A program made the translations under genes and the position numbers. Source: Ligustrum vulgare (lineage: Eukaryota; Streptophyta; Magnoliopsida; Lamiales; Oleaceae). From it: a DNA stretch of 64,000 nt. Below, piece after piece: positions 39,101 through 50,808 of this stretch. Numbering within the stretch: the stretch's first letter is position 1; each line of letters opens with the position of its first letter. The notes beneath the pieces were generated by a model. The model had not been told where the DNA came from. It did no database searches and worked only from the letters and a program-made list of their open reading frames with translations. The stretch lies in contig OY743180.1 of the NCBI GenBank assembly GCA_963555705.1, positions 34,876,129 through 34,940,128 of the forward strand. Direction: 5' to 3'.

Positions 39101-42100
39101 AAAAAAATTCAGTAGCTGTTCCTAACAATTGTTACTCGTACATCGACATACCTACCCCAGGTCCTTCCCCTATCCGAATAAAAGTTACGAACTTCTTCAA
39201 CTCCCAGTCCGACTCCTATTAGCTTAGGAAATCTACTTCAAACATACAATAATAATGAATTCAAAACTGAAAACAAAATCTAAAGGGCCATAAGAATTTA
39301 AATAAATAAACTACTTCCCTTACGAGAAGTACGGTTGTAGCCAGTCCAAGCGTCCATACTGAAAACCATCCCAAAAGGAGAAGTATTCTACGAAAACAGC
39401 TTATGTAATCGTTAATAACAATCTTTCTCAAGCAAATCTTTTAAAATATTTTAAAGAAAATAATAGTAAACAATGCAACAATACATATATAGCAATACAA
39501 GAAGATGAAATTTCATACACTACTCTTACTTCTAATTATGAAATTTTAATAACCGCTCCAACCTGTTGTTGCTCGTACCCCCATTCGTTAAATTTAGTGT
39601 CTACTTCAGCTATTACTCCAACTGTGACTTACCAACTTCTACGACATCCCGTACTCGTATAATAGTTATTACTCACTTCACTCCTACTCCGACTCCTATT
39701 AACTCAAGTAATCTACGTTAAACATACACTAATTATAAATTCAATATTAAAAACTAAATCGAACTGGCCATAATAAACATTTCACTAAAAGAATTAATTC
39801 CCTTATAAGCAACTAGGTTGTCGGCATATCAAGTGTGTAGTGTTAAAACCATTCCAAAAGACCAGTATTCTACGAGCCCGTCTTCTGCAATCAATACAAA
39901 TATTTAATCATTGTCAAGCAAATCTTAAATAATATTTTAAAGTATACAAAAATAAACTTTACAATAATAAATCTATTGCAATACTAAAATATGAAATTTC
40001 ATAAACTTGTCTTACTCCAAATAAAAAAAATTTCAGTAGCAGTTCCTAACAATTGTTACTCGTACATCGACATACCTACCCCTGGTTCTTACCCTATCCG
40101 AATAAAAGTTACCAACTTCTTCAACTCCCAGTCCGACTCCTATTAGCTTAGGAAATCTACTTTAAACATACAATAATAATGAATTCAAAACTGAAAACAA
40201 AATCTAAAGGGCCATAGGAATTTAAATAAATAAACTACTTCCCTTAGGAGAAGTACGGTTGTAGCCAGTCCAAGCGTCCATATTGAAAACCATCCCAAAA
40301 AGACAAGTATTCTACGGAAACAGCTTATGTAATCGTTAATAACAATCTTTCTCAAGCAAATCTTTTAAAATATTTTAAAGAAAATAATAGTAAACAATGC
40401 AACAATACATATATAGCAATACAAGAAGATGAAATTTCATACACTACTCTTACTTCTACTTATGAAATTTTAATAACCGCTCCAACCTATTGTTGCTCTT
40501 ACCCCCATTCGTTAAATTTAGTGTCTAGTTCAGCTATTACTCCAACTGTGACTTACCAACTCCTACAACATCCCGTACTCGTATAAAAGTTATTACTCAC
40601 TTCACTCCTACTCCGACTCCTATTAACTCAAGTAATCTACGTCAAACATACACTAATTATAAATTCAATATTAAAAACTAAATCGAACTGGCCATAATAA
40701 ACATTTCACTAAAAGAATTAATTCCCATATAAGCAACTAGGTTGTCGGCATATCAAGTGTGTAGTGTTAAAACCATTCCAAAAGACCAGTATTCTACGAG
40801 CACGTCTTCTGAAATAAATAAAAATATTTAATCATTGTCAAGAAAATCTTAAATAATATTTTAAAGTATACAAAAATAAACTTTACAATAATAAATCTAT
40901 TGCAATACTAAAATATGAAATTTCATAAACTTGTCTTACTCCAAATAAAAAAAATTTCAGTAGCTGTTCCTAACAATTGTTACTCGTACATCGACATACC
41001 TACCCCAGGTCCTTCCCCTATCCGAATAAAAGTTACGAACTTCTTCAACTCCCAGTCCGACTCCTATTAGCTTAGGAAATCTACTTTAAACATACAATAA
41101 TAATGAATTCAAAACTGAAAACAAAATCTAAAGGGCCATAAGAATTTAAATAAATAAACTACTTCCCTTACGAGAAGTACGGTTGTAGCCAGTCCAAGTG
41201 TCCATACTGAAAACCATCCCAAAAGGAGAAGTGTTCTACGAAAACAGCTTATGTAATCGTTAATAACAATCTTTCTCAAGCAAATCTTTTAAAATATTTT
41301 AAAGAAAATAATAGTAAACAATGCAACAATACATATATAGCAATACAAGAAGATGAAATTTCATACACTACTCTTACTTCTAATTATGAAATTTTAATAA
41401 CCGCTCCAACCTGTTGTTGCTCGTACCCCCATTCGTTAAATTTAGTGTCTACTTCAGCTATTACTCCAACTGTGACTTACCAACTTCTACGACATCCCGT
41501 ACTCGTATAATAGTTATTACTCACTTCACTCCTACTCCGACTCCTATTAACTCAAGTAATCTACGTTAAACATACACTAATTATAAATTCAATATTAAAA
41601 ACTAAATCGAACTGGCCATAATAAACATTTCACTAAAAGAATTAATTCCCTTATAAGCAACTAGGTTGTCGGCATATCAAGTGTGTAGTGTTAAAACCAT
41701 TCCAAAAGACCAGTATTCTACGAGCCCGTCTTCTGCAATCAATACAAATATTTAATCATTGTCAAGCAAATCTTAAATAATATTTTAAAGTATACAAAAA
41801 TAAACTTTACAATAATAAATCTATTGCAATACTAAAATATGAAATTTCATAAACTTGTCTTACTCCAAATAAAAAAAATTTCAGTAGCAGTTCCTAACAA
41901 TTGTTACTCTGAATCCCATAATTGTTAAACTTTAGTTCCTATTTCCACTTTTACTCGTACATCGACATACCTACCCCAGGTCCTTACCCTATCCGAATAA
42001 AAGTTACAAACTTCTTCAACTCCCAGTTCGACTCCTATTAACTCAGGAAATCTACTTCAAACATACAATAATAATGAATTCAAAACTGAAAACAAAATCT

Positions 42101-45100
42101 AAAGGGCCATAAGAATTAAAATAAATAAACTACTTCCCTTACGAGAAGTACGGTTGTAGCCAGTCCAAGCGTCCATATTGAAAAGCATCCCGAAATGACA
42201 AGTATTCTACGGAAACAGCTTATGTAATCGTTAATAACAATCTTTCTCAGGCAAATCTTTTAAAATATTTTAAAGAAAATAATAGTAAACAATGCAACAA
42301 TACATATATAGCAATACAAGAAGATGAAATTTCATACACTAGTCATACTTCTACTTATGAAATTTTAATAACCGCTCCAACCTGTTGTTACTCTTACCCC
42401 CATTCATTAAATTTAGTGTCTACTTCAGCTATTACTCCAACTGTGACTTACCAACTTCTACAACATACCGTACTCGTATAATAGTTATTACTCACTTCAC
42501 TCCTACTCCGACTCCTATTAACTCAAGTAATATACGTCAAACATTCACTAATTATAAATTCAATATTAAAAACTAAATCGAACTGGCCATAATAAACATT
42601 TCACTAAAAGAAATAATTCCCTTATAAGCAACTAGGTTGTCGGCATATCAAGTGTGTAGTGTTAAAACCATTCCAAAAGACCAGTATTCTACGAGCCCGT
42701 CTTCTGCAATCAATACAAATATTTAATCATTGTCAAGCAAATCTTAAATAATATTTAAAAGTATACAAAAATAAACTTTACAATAATAAATCTATTGCAA
42801 TACTAAAATATGAAATTTCATACACTTGTCTTACTCCAAATAAAAAAAATTTCAGTAGCAGTTCCTAACAATTGTTACTCGTACATCGACATACCTACCC
42901 CAGGTCCTTACCCTATCCGAATAAAAGTTACCAACTTCTTCAACTCCCAGTCCGACTCCTATTAGCTGAGGAAATCTACTTCAAACATACAATAATAATG
43001 AATTCAAAACTGAAAACAAAATCTAAAGGGCCATAAGAATATAAATAAATAAACTACTTCCCTTACGAGAAGTACGGTTGTAGCCAGTCCAAGCGTCCAT
43101 ATTGAAAACCATCCCAAAAAGACAAGTATTCTACGGAAACAGCTTATGTGACGTTAAGAACAATCTTTCTCAAGCAAATCTTTTAAAATATTTTAAAGAA
43201 AATAATAGTAAACAATGCAACAATACATATATAGCAATACAAGAAGATGAAATTTCATACACTACTCTTACTTCTACTTATGAGATTTTAATAACCGCTC
43301 CAACCTATTGTTCCTCTTACCCCCATTCGTTAAATTTAGTGTCTACTTCAGCTATTACTCCAACTGTGACTTACCAACTTCTACAACATCCCGTACTCGT
43401 ATAATAGTTATTACTCGCTTCACTCCTACTCCGACTCCGAATAACTCAAGTAATCTACGTCAAACATTCACTAATTATAAATTCAATATTGGAAACTAAA
43501 TCGAACTGGCCATAATAAACATTTCACTAAAAGAAATAATTCCCTTATAAGCAACTAGGTTGTCGGCATATCAAGTGTGTAGTGTTAAAACCATTCCAAA
43601 AGACCAGTATTCTACGAGCACGTCTTCTGCAATCAATACAAATATTTAATCATTGTCAAGCAAATCTTAAATAATATTTAAAAGTATACAAAAATAAACT
43701 TTACAATAATAAATCTATTGCAATACTAAAATATGAAATTTCATACACTTGTCTTACTCCAAATAAAAAAAATTTCAGTAGCAGTTCCTAACAATTGTTA
43801 CTCGTACATCGACATACCTACCCCAGGTCCTTACCCTATCCGAATAAAAGTTACCAACTTCTTCAACTCCCAGTCCGACTCCTATTAGCTGAGGAAATCT
43901 ACTTCAAACATACAATAATAATGAATTCAAAACTGAAAACAAAATCTAAAGGGCCATAAGAATATAAATAAATAAACTACTTCCCTTACGAGAAGTACGG
44001 TTGTAGCCAGTCCAAGCGTCCATATTGAAAACCATCCCAAAAAGACAAGTATTCTACGGAAACAGCTTATGTAATCGTTAAGAACAATCTTTCTCAAGCA
44101 AATCTTTTAAAATATTTTAAAGAAAATAATAGTAAACAATGCAACAATACATATATAGCAATACAAGAAGATGAAATTTCATACACTACTCTTACTTCTA
44201 CTTATGAGATTTTAATAACCGCTCCAACCTATTGTTCCTCTTACCCCCATTCGTTAAATTTAGTGTCTACTTCAGCTATTACTCCAACTGTGACTTACCA
44301 ACTTCTACAACATCCCGTACTCGTATAATAGTTATTACTCGCTTCACTCCTACTCCGACTCCGAATAACTCAAGTAATCTACGTCAAACATTCACTAATT
44401 ATAAATTCAATATTAAAAACTAAATCGAACTGGCCATAATAAACATTTCACTAAAAGAAATAATTCCCTTATAAGCAACTAGGTTGTCGGCATATCAATT
44501 GTGTAGTGTTAAAACCATTCCAAAAGACCAGTATTGTACGAGCACGTCTTCTGCAATCAATACAAATATTTAATCATTGTCAAGCAAATCTTAAATAATA
44601 TTTAAAAGTATACAAAAATAAACTTTACAATAATAAATCTATTGCAATACTAAAATATGAAATTTCATACACTTGTCTTACTCCAAATAAAAAAAATTTC
44701 AGTAGCAGTTCCTAACAATTGTTACTCGTACATCGACATACCTACCCCAGGTCCTTACCCTATCCGAATAAAAGTTACCGACTTCTTCAACTCCCAGTCC
44801 GACTCCTATTAGCTGAGGAAATCTACTTCAAACATACAATAATAATGAATTCAAAACTGAAAACAAAATCTAAAGGGCCATAAGAATTTAAATAAATAAA
44901 CTACTTCCCTTACGAGAAGTACGGTTGTAGCCAGTCCAAGCGTCCAAATTGAAAACCATCCCAAAAAGACAAGTATTCTACAGAAACAGCTTATGTAATC
45001 GTTAATAACAATATTTCTCAAGCAAATCTTTTAAAATATTTTAAAGAAAATAATAGTAAACAATGCAACAATACATATATAGCAATACAAGAAGATGAAA

Positions 45101-46213
45101 TTTCGTACACTACTCTTACTTCTACTTATGAGATTTTAATAACCGCTCCAACCTTTTGTTACTCTCACCCCCATTCCTTAAATTTAGTGTCTACTTCAGC
45201 TATTACTCCAACTGTGACTTACCAACTTCTACGACATCCCGTACTCGTATAATAGTTATTACTCACTTCACTCCTACTCCGACTCCTATTAACTCAAGTA
45301 ATCTGCGTCAAACATACACTAATTATAAATTCAATATTAAAAACTAAATCGAACTGGCCATAATAAACATTTCACTAAAAGAAATAATTCCCTTATAAGC
45401 AACTAGGTTGTCGGCATATCAAGTGTGGAGTGTTAAAACCATTCCAAAAGACCAGTATTCTATGAGCACGTCTTCTGCAATCAATACAAATATTTAATCA
45501 TTGTCGAGCAAATCTTAAATAATATTTTAAAGTATACAAAAATAAACTTTACAATAATAAATCTATTGCAATACTAAAATATGAAATTTCATACACTTGT
45601 CTTACTCCAAATAAAAAAATTTCAGTAGCAGTTCCTAACAATTGTTACTCTTAATCCCATATTTGTTAAACTTTAGTTCCTATTTCCACTTTTACTCGTA
45701 CATCGACATACCTACCCCTGGTCCTTCCCCTATCCGAATAAAAGTTACTAACTTCTTCAACTCCCAGTTCGACTCCTATTAACTCAGGAAATCTACTTCA
45801 AACATACAATAATAATAAATTCGAAACTGAAAACAAAATTTAAAGGGCCATAAGAATTAAAATAAATAAACTACTTCCCTTACGAGAAGTACGGTTGTAG
45901 CCAGTCCTAGCGTCCATATTGAAAAGCATCCCGAAATGACAAGTATTCTACGAAAACAGCTTATGTAATCGTTAATAACAATCTTTCTCAAGCAAATCTT
46001 AACAAATATTTTAAAGAAGATAATAGTAAACAATGTAATAATCCATATACAGCAATACAAGAAGATGAAATTTCATACACTACTCTTACTTCTACTTATG
46101 AAATTTTAATAACCGCTCCAACCTATTGTTGCTCTTACCCCCATTCGTTAAATTTAGTGTCTAGTTCAGCTATTACTCCAACTGTGACTTACCAACTCCT
46201 ACAACATCCCGTA
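36122..46213 (+). repeat. Mixed block with local 1848-bp and single-unit duplications
   Basis: Strict alternation stops at 36122. Units at 38940 and 40788 share private variants, for example acctgttgttgctcgtaccc at about 39562 and 41410 and catactgaaaaccatcccaaaagg, giving an 1848-bp period. Units 42683, 43606 and 44530 share variants such as ccgaataactcaag at about 43436 and 44360, giving a single-unit period. The 970-bp forms at 37970, 41712 and 45454 are interspersed. The 923-bp unit 42683-43605 carries a one-base loss at cttatgtgacgtt, which lengthens a meaningless ORF to 100 codons. Confidence 0.75.
46209..46213 (+). repeat. Target-site duplication (ccgta), left of full-length element
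   Basis: ccgta lies directly before the LTR end TGTAAGGTCCC and is repeated at 58340-58344. Removing the element and one copy gives the normal satellite reading catcccgtactcgtataaaag and restores an exact 970-bp unit between 45454 and 58555. Confidence 0.97.
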
Positions 46214-46544
46214 TGTAAGGTCCCAAATATTTTCATAAAGCAAAATTTATTTTCTTTATATGCTATTATACATGCTTTGAAGGTTAGGGGCTAAGTGGTA
46301 AATATACAAAATTTCTTTCAATTTACCCCATATATATATAAGTTTTTATGAGATATTGATAAATATATTAATTTTGGGCTCGTTGGATAGCTTGTAATTA
46401 ATCATGTATGATAGGCTCGAGAAAGTTTGATTCGGATTAATGAAGCCTAATTTATTTAAGATTAAGGAAGTTATCAATAAATGTTATTTTACTATTTGTG
46501 TTTGAGTTATAATGGTTAAGTTATGGCCGTTGAGATTTTAGAGA

Positions 46545-46549
46545 GAATA
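46545..46549 (+). repeat. Target-site duplication (gaata), left of nested LTR
   Basis: gaata precedes the nested element's end TGTAGCGACC and is repeated at 50154-50158. The uninterrupted 3' LTR carries a single gaata at the matching place. Confidence 0.95.
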
Positions 46550-48219
46550 TGTAGCGACCAAGATTTTTACGCAATTTTATAATTATTTTAATATTTAGAA
46601 AATTGTGTCGCTACTATTTCACCCATTATTTTTGAAATTAACGCCGCGACGGATTCGTCTAGCCAAGTCAAGAAATATCGAATTTGTTCGATTTTAAATT
46701 AAATGTCCGAATTTCTAAAATTATGTTATTTTAATTATTTATTCAAAGTATTATTTTCAAAATCATTTTGAATTCCAAATTTATTAAAATATCTCAATTT
46801 TCCTTATTCAAATTTATTTTCAGTCCAAAAATATATCAGTTTTAAATACATTTTCAAATCAAAGTTAGTCAAATTTTTAGTTAAATTAATCCTATTTAAC
46901 TAAACCAAATTTTCCCCACATGATTTTCTTCTTTACACCAAAACAACAATTCTTTACAAAAACATCATCATTTTGTATAAAGAATATTACGCCATTTTCT
47001 ATTTCATATTACACCAAATTCTACACTATCCACCTCAATATACCATAATCAAAGCATCTTCATCATATCATTACACCAACTCCATTAAAGAATTTGTCCA
47101 ACCCTTCTTCTTACATATAATCAGATTTTAGCATCCTCACGCAGCAACTCCACCATCTAAATCCCACAATAAACAAATCAATTAGCATTTCTTTACACCT
47201 CATTTCCACCCCTCCAATTATGATGTTTTCCACCCTCTCACATCACCTAATTCTCCACTATCTTTCTTAATTGGCTAACAAAACACAATATATTCACCTC
47301 CATATACAGCTATCAACTTAGCACTCATCAGCAATCATCACCTCAACCAACACTGCCTCTGCCATTTCCAATTCAATCCACCGCCACCTCCCATGTGCAA
47401 TCCCAGCCTTTCGGCTCCATTTAATCATGTATGCAATCATCATCACCAATCCACAAACATCATCACCAATCTGCAGCCACTGACCAACCACTGCAACCAG
47501 CTCAACTCCATCGCAATCAGCTCCATCACTGCCAAGAGCTAAACCGAGATTTACAACCAACCTTCACTTCCATTTTCATCAACCAACCACAATTCCTAAC
47601 TACAACCCTCAATCAGTTTTCCAAAATTCAACGCCAATCATCTACATCAATCTGGAAACCAATTTGCATCAATCGCTGCATTCAATCCATCCAGCCGAAC
47701 CACTGCATTCAATCAATCCATCCAGAATCGCCTGCAGCACCAACCCAACACCACCTTCACCGCAGACCACAAACCTGCAACACCGTCACCTCCATTTTTT
47801 TAAACACCCAACATCATCATCATCATCGCCACGCCCAAAACGAACCTCGAACCCACACGCTGCCCACTTCCATTTTTAATCCAAATCAAAACCCAATAAA
47901 CAGAGTAACCAGATAATCACCTACCTCAAACGACGGATTTGTCACCGGAAAACTCAGTTTTAAGCCGTGATTTCACCTCGATTTATCCTCGTTTTTGCAC
48001 TCTCACGCAGCCCAAAACCCAGCCTTTTGTACCTCCGCCCCTTTACCGCACCTTGCGCCGGAGAAGAAGCACCGGCAGCTATGAATCGCACCGCTCGCGT
48101 CTTCCCCTCTATCGCCGTCGCCCTTCTCTGTTTCTCTCGTCTCTCTCTCTTTACCTCTGATGAATAGGAATGAGAAAGAGTAAAGTAAAGAATCTGAATT
48201 ATATTTTCCAGAATTTACA

Positions 48220-48480
48220 GATTTAGTCCCTGAAGTTTTAAAGTTATTTCAAATCAGTCCCTATGTTTTAAAAAAGGTTTTATTTCAGTCCTTTCAGCTT
48301 TTAAACTTATCAATTTCAGCCCTTAAGTTTTAAAATGAGTTTAATCAGTCCTTCATTTTTTTAAAAATCTATTATTCAGTCCCTGCTGATTTACTTTATT
48401 TGATTTTAAATCTCAACTATCAAAAGTATTCATTTTAATCCCTCAACTTTCAAAACATCAATTTTAGTCCTCAAATTATA
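48220..48480 (+). repeat. Degenerate 'tcagtccct...gttttaaa' repeats in nested LTR
   Basis: About six to eight imperfect copies of a short block of type ttcagtccct followed by an a/t-rich gttttaaa tail, spaced about 35-45 bp apart. Function unknown. Confidence 0.6.
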
Positions 48481-48673
48481 ATTTATCATTTTGAACTATA
48501 TATTCGATAGACTAAAGTGACTTATTGGCTAAGACGAAGTGTACGGAGAATTTAAAGAAATTGAAGTCATTCCCGCTCAACTTTGCACTCGTCGGATTTG
48601 AGGTAGACTCGCACTTATTAATTGATTTAAATTATGATTTCATATGAATGTCATGTGACTTGTGAAAGTCAAT

Positions 48674-48796
48674 TTTTATGAAAATTAAGTATGTTTTATG
48701 AAAGGTAAATATACCTTATGTTTTTATGAAAAGTAAGTATGTTTTTATGAAAGGTAAATATACCTTATGTTTTTATGAAAAGTAAGTATACCCTAT
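48674..48796 (+). repeat. Tandem 'tttatgaaa(a/g)gtaa' repeats in nested LTR
   Basis: Alternating blocks gtttttatgaaaggtaaatatacc and tttttatgaaaagtaagtat repeat about every 48 bp. Two and a half copies are visible. Confidence 0.75.
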
Positions 48797-48904
48797 GCTT
48801 CACGAAAATGTTTTTTTGGATCATTGCTATGAAATCAATCTACCAAGATTGTTATGAGTCCCATATGATAAGTTATGATATGTTAAGGGGACCGGAGTTT
48901 TAGT

Positions 48905-49510
48905 AGCGCTACACATAAGAATTCTTGCCACGAAGTTCGGTAACATTCTTGTGTCTCCTATGTTTATGAGGATTTGCCACGAAGTTCGGTAAAATTCCTA
49001 TGTTTCCATATGTTTATGAGGATTTGCCACCTAAGTTCGGTAAAATTCCTGTCGCATATGTTTATGAGGATTTCGATCCTATCTTATGTTATGATGCAAT
49101 TGATCCCTATGAATTTCAAAAATTATGCTTGGTATACTTACTACATAAGAATTCTTGCCACCGAAGTTCGGTAAAATTCTTATGTTTATGATGATTTCGA
49201 TCTTATCTTATGTTATGATTGAAATGATCCCTATGAATTTCAAGAATTATGTTTTGGTATACTTACTGTTATTATGATTTTACTACATAAGAATTCTTGC
49301 CACCGAAGTTCGGTAAAATTCTTATGTTTATGATGATTTCGATCTTATCTTATGTTATGATGGAAATGATCCCTATGAATTTCAAGAATTAAGTTTTGGT
49401 ATACTTACTGTTATTATGATTTTACTGCATAAAGAATTTTTGCCACCTAAGTTCGGTAAAGTTCTTGTGTCTCCCTATGTTTATGAGGATTTCAATCCTA
49501 TCTTATGTTA
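48905..49510 (+). repeat. 142-bp tandem repeat built around gccaccgaagttcggtaa
   Basis: The core gaattcttgccac(c)gaagttcggtaa occurs with cataagaatt context at 48912, 49144, 49286 and (as cataaagaatttt) 49428. The last three are spaced exactly 142 bp. Shorter versions lie at about 48970 and 49022. Between cores run conserved stretches such as tgatttcgatcttatctta and ccctatgaatttcaa. This looks like LTR-internal repeat expansion, not coding sequence. Confidence 0.85.
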
Positions 49511-49564
49511 TGCTTTCAAAAGAAATTATGCTTGGCATAATTAAAATGTTTTTATAAGTATATG

Positions 49565-49606
49565 GTTTTCAAAGAGCTGTTTTCAAAGAGCTATTTTCAA
49601 AGAGCC
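49565..49606 (+). repeat. 14-bp triplicate (gttttcaaagagct)
   Basis: Three consecutive copies of (g/a)ttttcaaagagc(t/c) with period 14. Related attttataaagag(c/a) words continue to about 49705. Confidence 0.85.
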
Positions 49607-49761
49607 TATGATTTGCAAAATATGTCCCGTGCTGTAATGCACAATATGAGTTTTATCAAGAGCAGTTTTATAAAGAAGCTCTATCAATGCCCGTTTTATA
49701 AAGAGCCGGGATTTATGTGTTTAATCATCTTATAAATTAAATTAATTTGCGATGAGTCTAC

Positions 49762-49787
49762 TGAGTATTTCCCCCATGAAATACTCA
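49762..49787 (+). promoter_or_regulatory. Perfect 10-bp hairpin in nested LTR, shared with outer LTR family
   Basis: TGAGTATTTC (49762-49771), loop CCCCAT, GAAATACTCA (49778-49787). The surroundings ctac before and ccctacttttt...acag after match the outer family's hairpin region. Two otherwise dissimilar LTRs keep the same structure, which argues for a selected role in the transcribed LTR RNA. Which role (terminator/poly(A) signal, packaging, strand transfer) is open. Confidence 0.7.
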
Positions 49788-50153
49788 CCCTACTTTTTAA
49801 CAGTTTTGCAGATTTCGGAGACGGTGGCGAGCGATGAATGATGGTGGCAATAATCGTTAACCGGTTGAAAGTTTGACGTTAATGATTTCCGTATTTTTCC
49901 AAACAATCGAATAATTTAGAGAAGTTCATTTATTTGAGAAATTATGACATTGTAAATTTCTTTACAAAATTAATGGTTCGATTTACTATTTCAAATGGTT
50001 TCATAAATGTTTCAATTTTATCGGCCATTACAGTTTATTTAATGTTGCCAAAAATGAATTTCAATTATTTCTTCCGCAAAAATATTATTCGAAAAAAAAA
50101 TTTAGACAGAAAATGACGTAGTGAATCGGGTATACGGAACTCGGGGCGCTACA

Positions 50154-50158
50154 GAATA
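50154..50158 (+). repeat. Target-site duplication (gaata), right of nested LTR
   Basis: Exact repeat of 46545-46549. The outer LTR resumes at 50159 with tgaggtttc. Confidence 0.95.
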
Positions 50159-50220
50159 TGAGGTTTCTTGGATTTTAGTGGTTTTAGATTAGATAGGTAG
50201 GATAGAAATGGTCTCTTCCT

Positions 50221-50327
50221 TTCATGATGATGTGTCCCATCAAGTATATTTTATAAGATATTTCACATTTCATGATGATGTGTCCCATCAAGTATATTTT
50301 ATAAGATATTTCATATTTCATGATGAT
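50221..50327 (+). repeat. 48-bp tandem repeat in 5' LTR
   Basis: Copies start at 50221, 50269 and 50317 (the last partial), each opening ttcatgatgat. In translation the array appears as a 16-residue periodicity in an 81-codon ORF, which is incidental. It lies about 55-160 bp upstream of the TATA box. Confidence 0.9.
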
Positions 50328-50380
50328 AGAGACGTGAGGATATTTTACACAATCCTATTCAAGTATCACCACTCTTCCTT

Positions 50381-50430
50381 CACGTGTATATATATCTCTT
50401 TAAGTATATTTTTATTTGCAAACGCAAATA
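50381..50430 (+). promoter_or_regulatory. LTR core promoter candidate: G-box, TATA box and start-proximal hairpin
   Basis: CACGTG (50381-50386) abuts TATATATAT (50387-50395). About 18 bases further on, TATTTGC (50413-50419) and GCAAATA (50424-50430) form a perfect 7-bp stem with the loop aaac, near where transcription would be expected to start. All elements are conserved in the 3' LTR and the solo LTR. Confidence 0.55.
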
Positions 50431-50789
50431 GAATTCATCCAAAATCTTCATAGTCTACGAAGAAAGAAATATATTATCAAGTCTTGAGCAGTTTTAAGGA
50501 GTACAAAATTTATTTTGTGGGCAGCAAATCAAGTTTTTCAAAGACTTAAGGTAGGATAATGAGGTGCAGTTGATTTTATCCTGTTTAAATTATTTTTCCA
50601 TGTTGTTAATTTATCATGCTTATGAAAGTAAATGATATGATATGATATGATGTTTATGGCCATCCGGTACCAAAGATATGATATGATTGAGCTCTTACCG
50701 GTTTTCTAAAGATATGATGACGGTATGATATTCTTGGCACATGCGTTTGATATTTTATTCGGGATAGCACCATAATTTTCGTGTCCTAC

Positions 50790-50808
50790 TGAGTATTCCA
50801 TATACTCA
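50790..50808 (+). promoter_or_regulatory. Conserved LTR hairpin (5' LTR copy)
   Basis: TGAGTAT (50790-50796), loop tccat, ATACTCA (50802-50808), then cccctactattttacag. Same hairpin as in the solo LTR, 3' LTR and nested LTR. Confidence 0.6.

Larger units (their letters stand above)
19692..46213 (+). repeat. Satellite array, middle segment (about 28 units, 924 and 970 bp)
   Basis: Units begin at 20174, 21144, then a start lost to a deletion near 21940, then 22863, 23787, 24757, 25681, 26651, 27575, 28545, 29469, 30439, 31363, 32333, 33258, 34228, 35152, 36122, 37046, 37970, 38940, 39864, 40788, 41712, 42683, 43606, 44530 and 45454. The 970/971-bp form starts at 20174, 23787, 25681, 27575, 29469, 31363, 33258, 35152, 37970, 41712 and 45454. 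The remaining intact units are 923-925 bp. All have the same orientation as the left segment. The distance 17577-20174, after removing the LTR and one TSD, is exactly 924, so the array was continuous before the LTR arrived. No gene is supported in this stretch. Confidence 0.97.
46550..50153 (+). mobile_element. Nested long LTR (3.6 kb), probably a solo LTR of another Ty3/gypsy family
   Basis: A 3604-bp insertion that begins TGTAGCGACC and ends GGGGCGCTACA (imperfect inverted ends starting TG and ending CA), flanked by the 5-bp duplication gaata. I see no second copy of its ends inside, no PBS, no polypurine tract and no retroelement protein, so it reads as one long LTR rather than a complete small element. 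Support for LTR identity comes from a hairpin and downstream CCCTACTTTTTAACAG block that match the outer family's LTR (see 49762-49787). It contains a C/T-rich stretch near 47100-48170 with low-complexity His/Gln/Pro/Ser ORFs of up to 161 codons, which I do not consider genes, followed by several internal repeat arrays (48220-49606). Strand is set by similarity of the hairpin region to the plus-strand outer LTR. Confidence 0.8.

Noticed and set aside
43102..43404. 100-codon ORF in a satellite unit (and a 97-codon one at 19679)
   Set aside because: The first is created by a one-base loss in that unit, the second by the LTR junction placing a start upstream. Neither is conserved in other units.
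47431..47916. 161-codon His/Gln/Pro-rich ORF in the nested LTR
   Set aside because: Low-complexity translation of a cat/cac/caa-rich tract, without domain or start context. Overlapping ORFs in other frames are equally long for the same reason.
47939..48167. Two overlapping 66-73-codon ORFs in a C/T-rich part of the nested LTR
   Set aside because: No domain similarity recognised, overlapping frames, and location inside an LTR; more likely leader or promoter sequence.
46550..50153. Reading the nested insertion as a complete small LTR element (TRIM/LARD type)
   Set aside because: No second copy of its terminal sequence and no PBS or polypurine tract is visible inside, so a single LTR fits better; a genome-wide search for relatives would settle it.
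50208..50453. 81-codon ORF with a 16-residue repeat, present in all three LTR copies
   Set aside because: It is a translation of the 48-bp DNA repeat upstream of the TATA box, so it would mostly lie outside the transcript. Conservation is explained by LTR homology.
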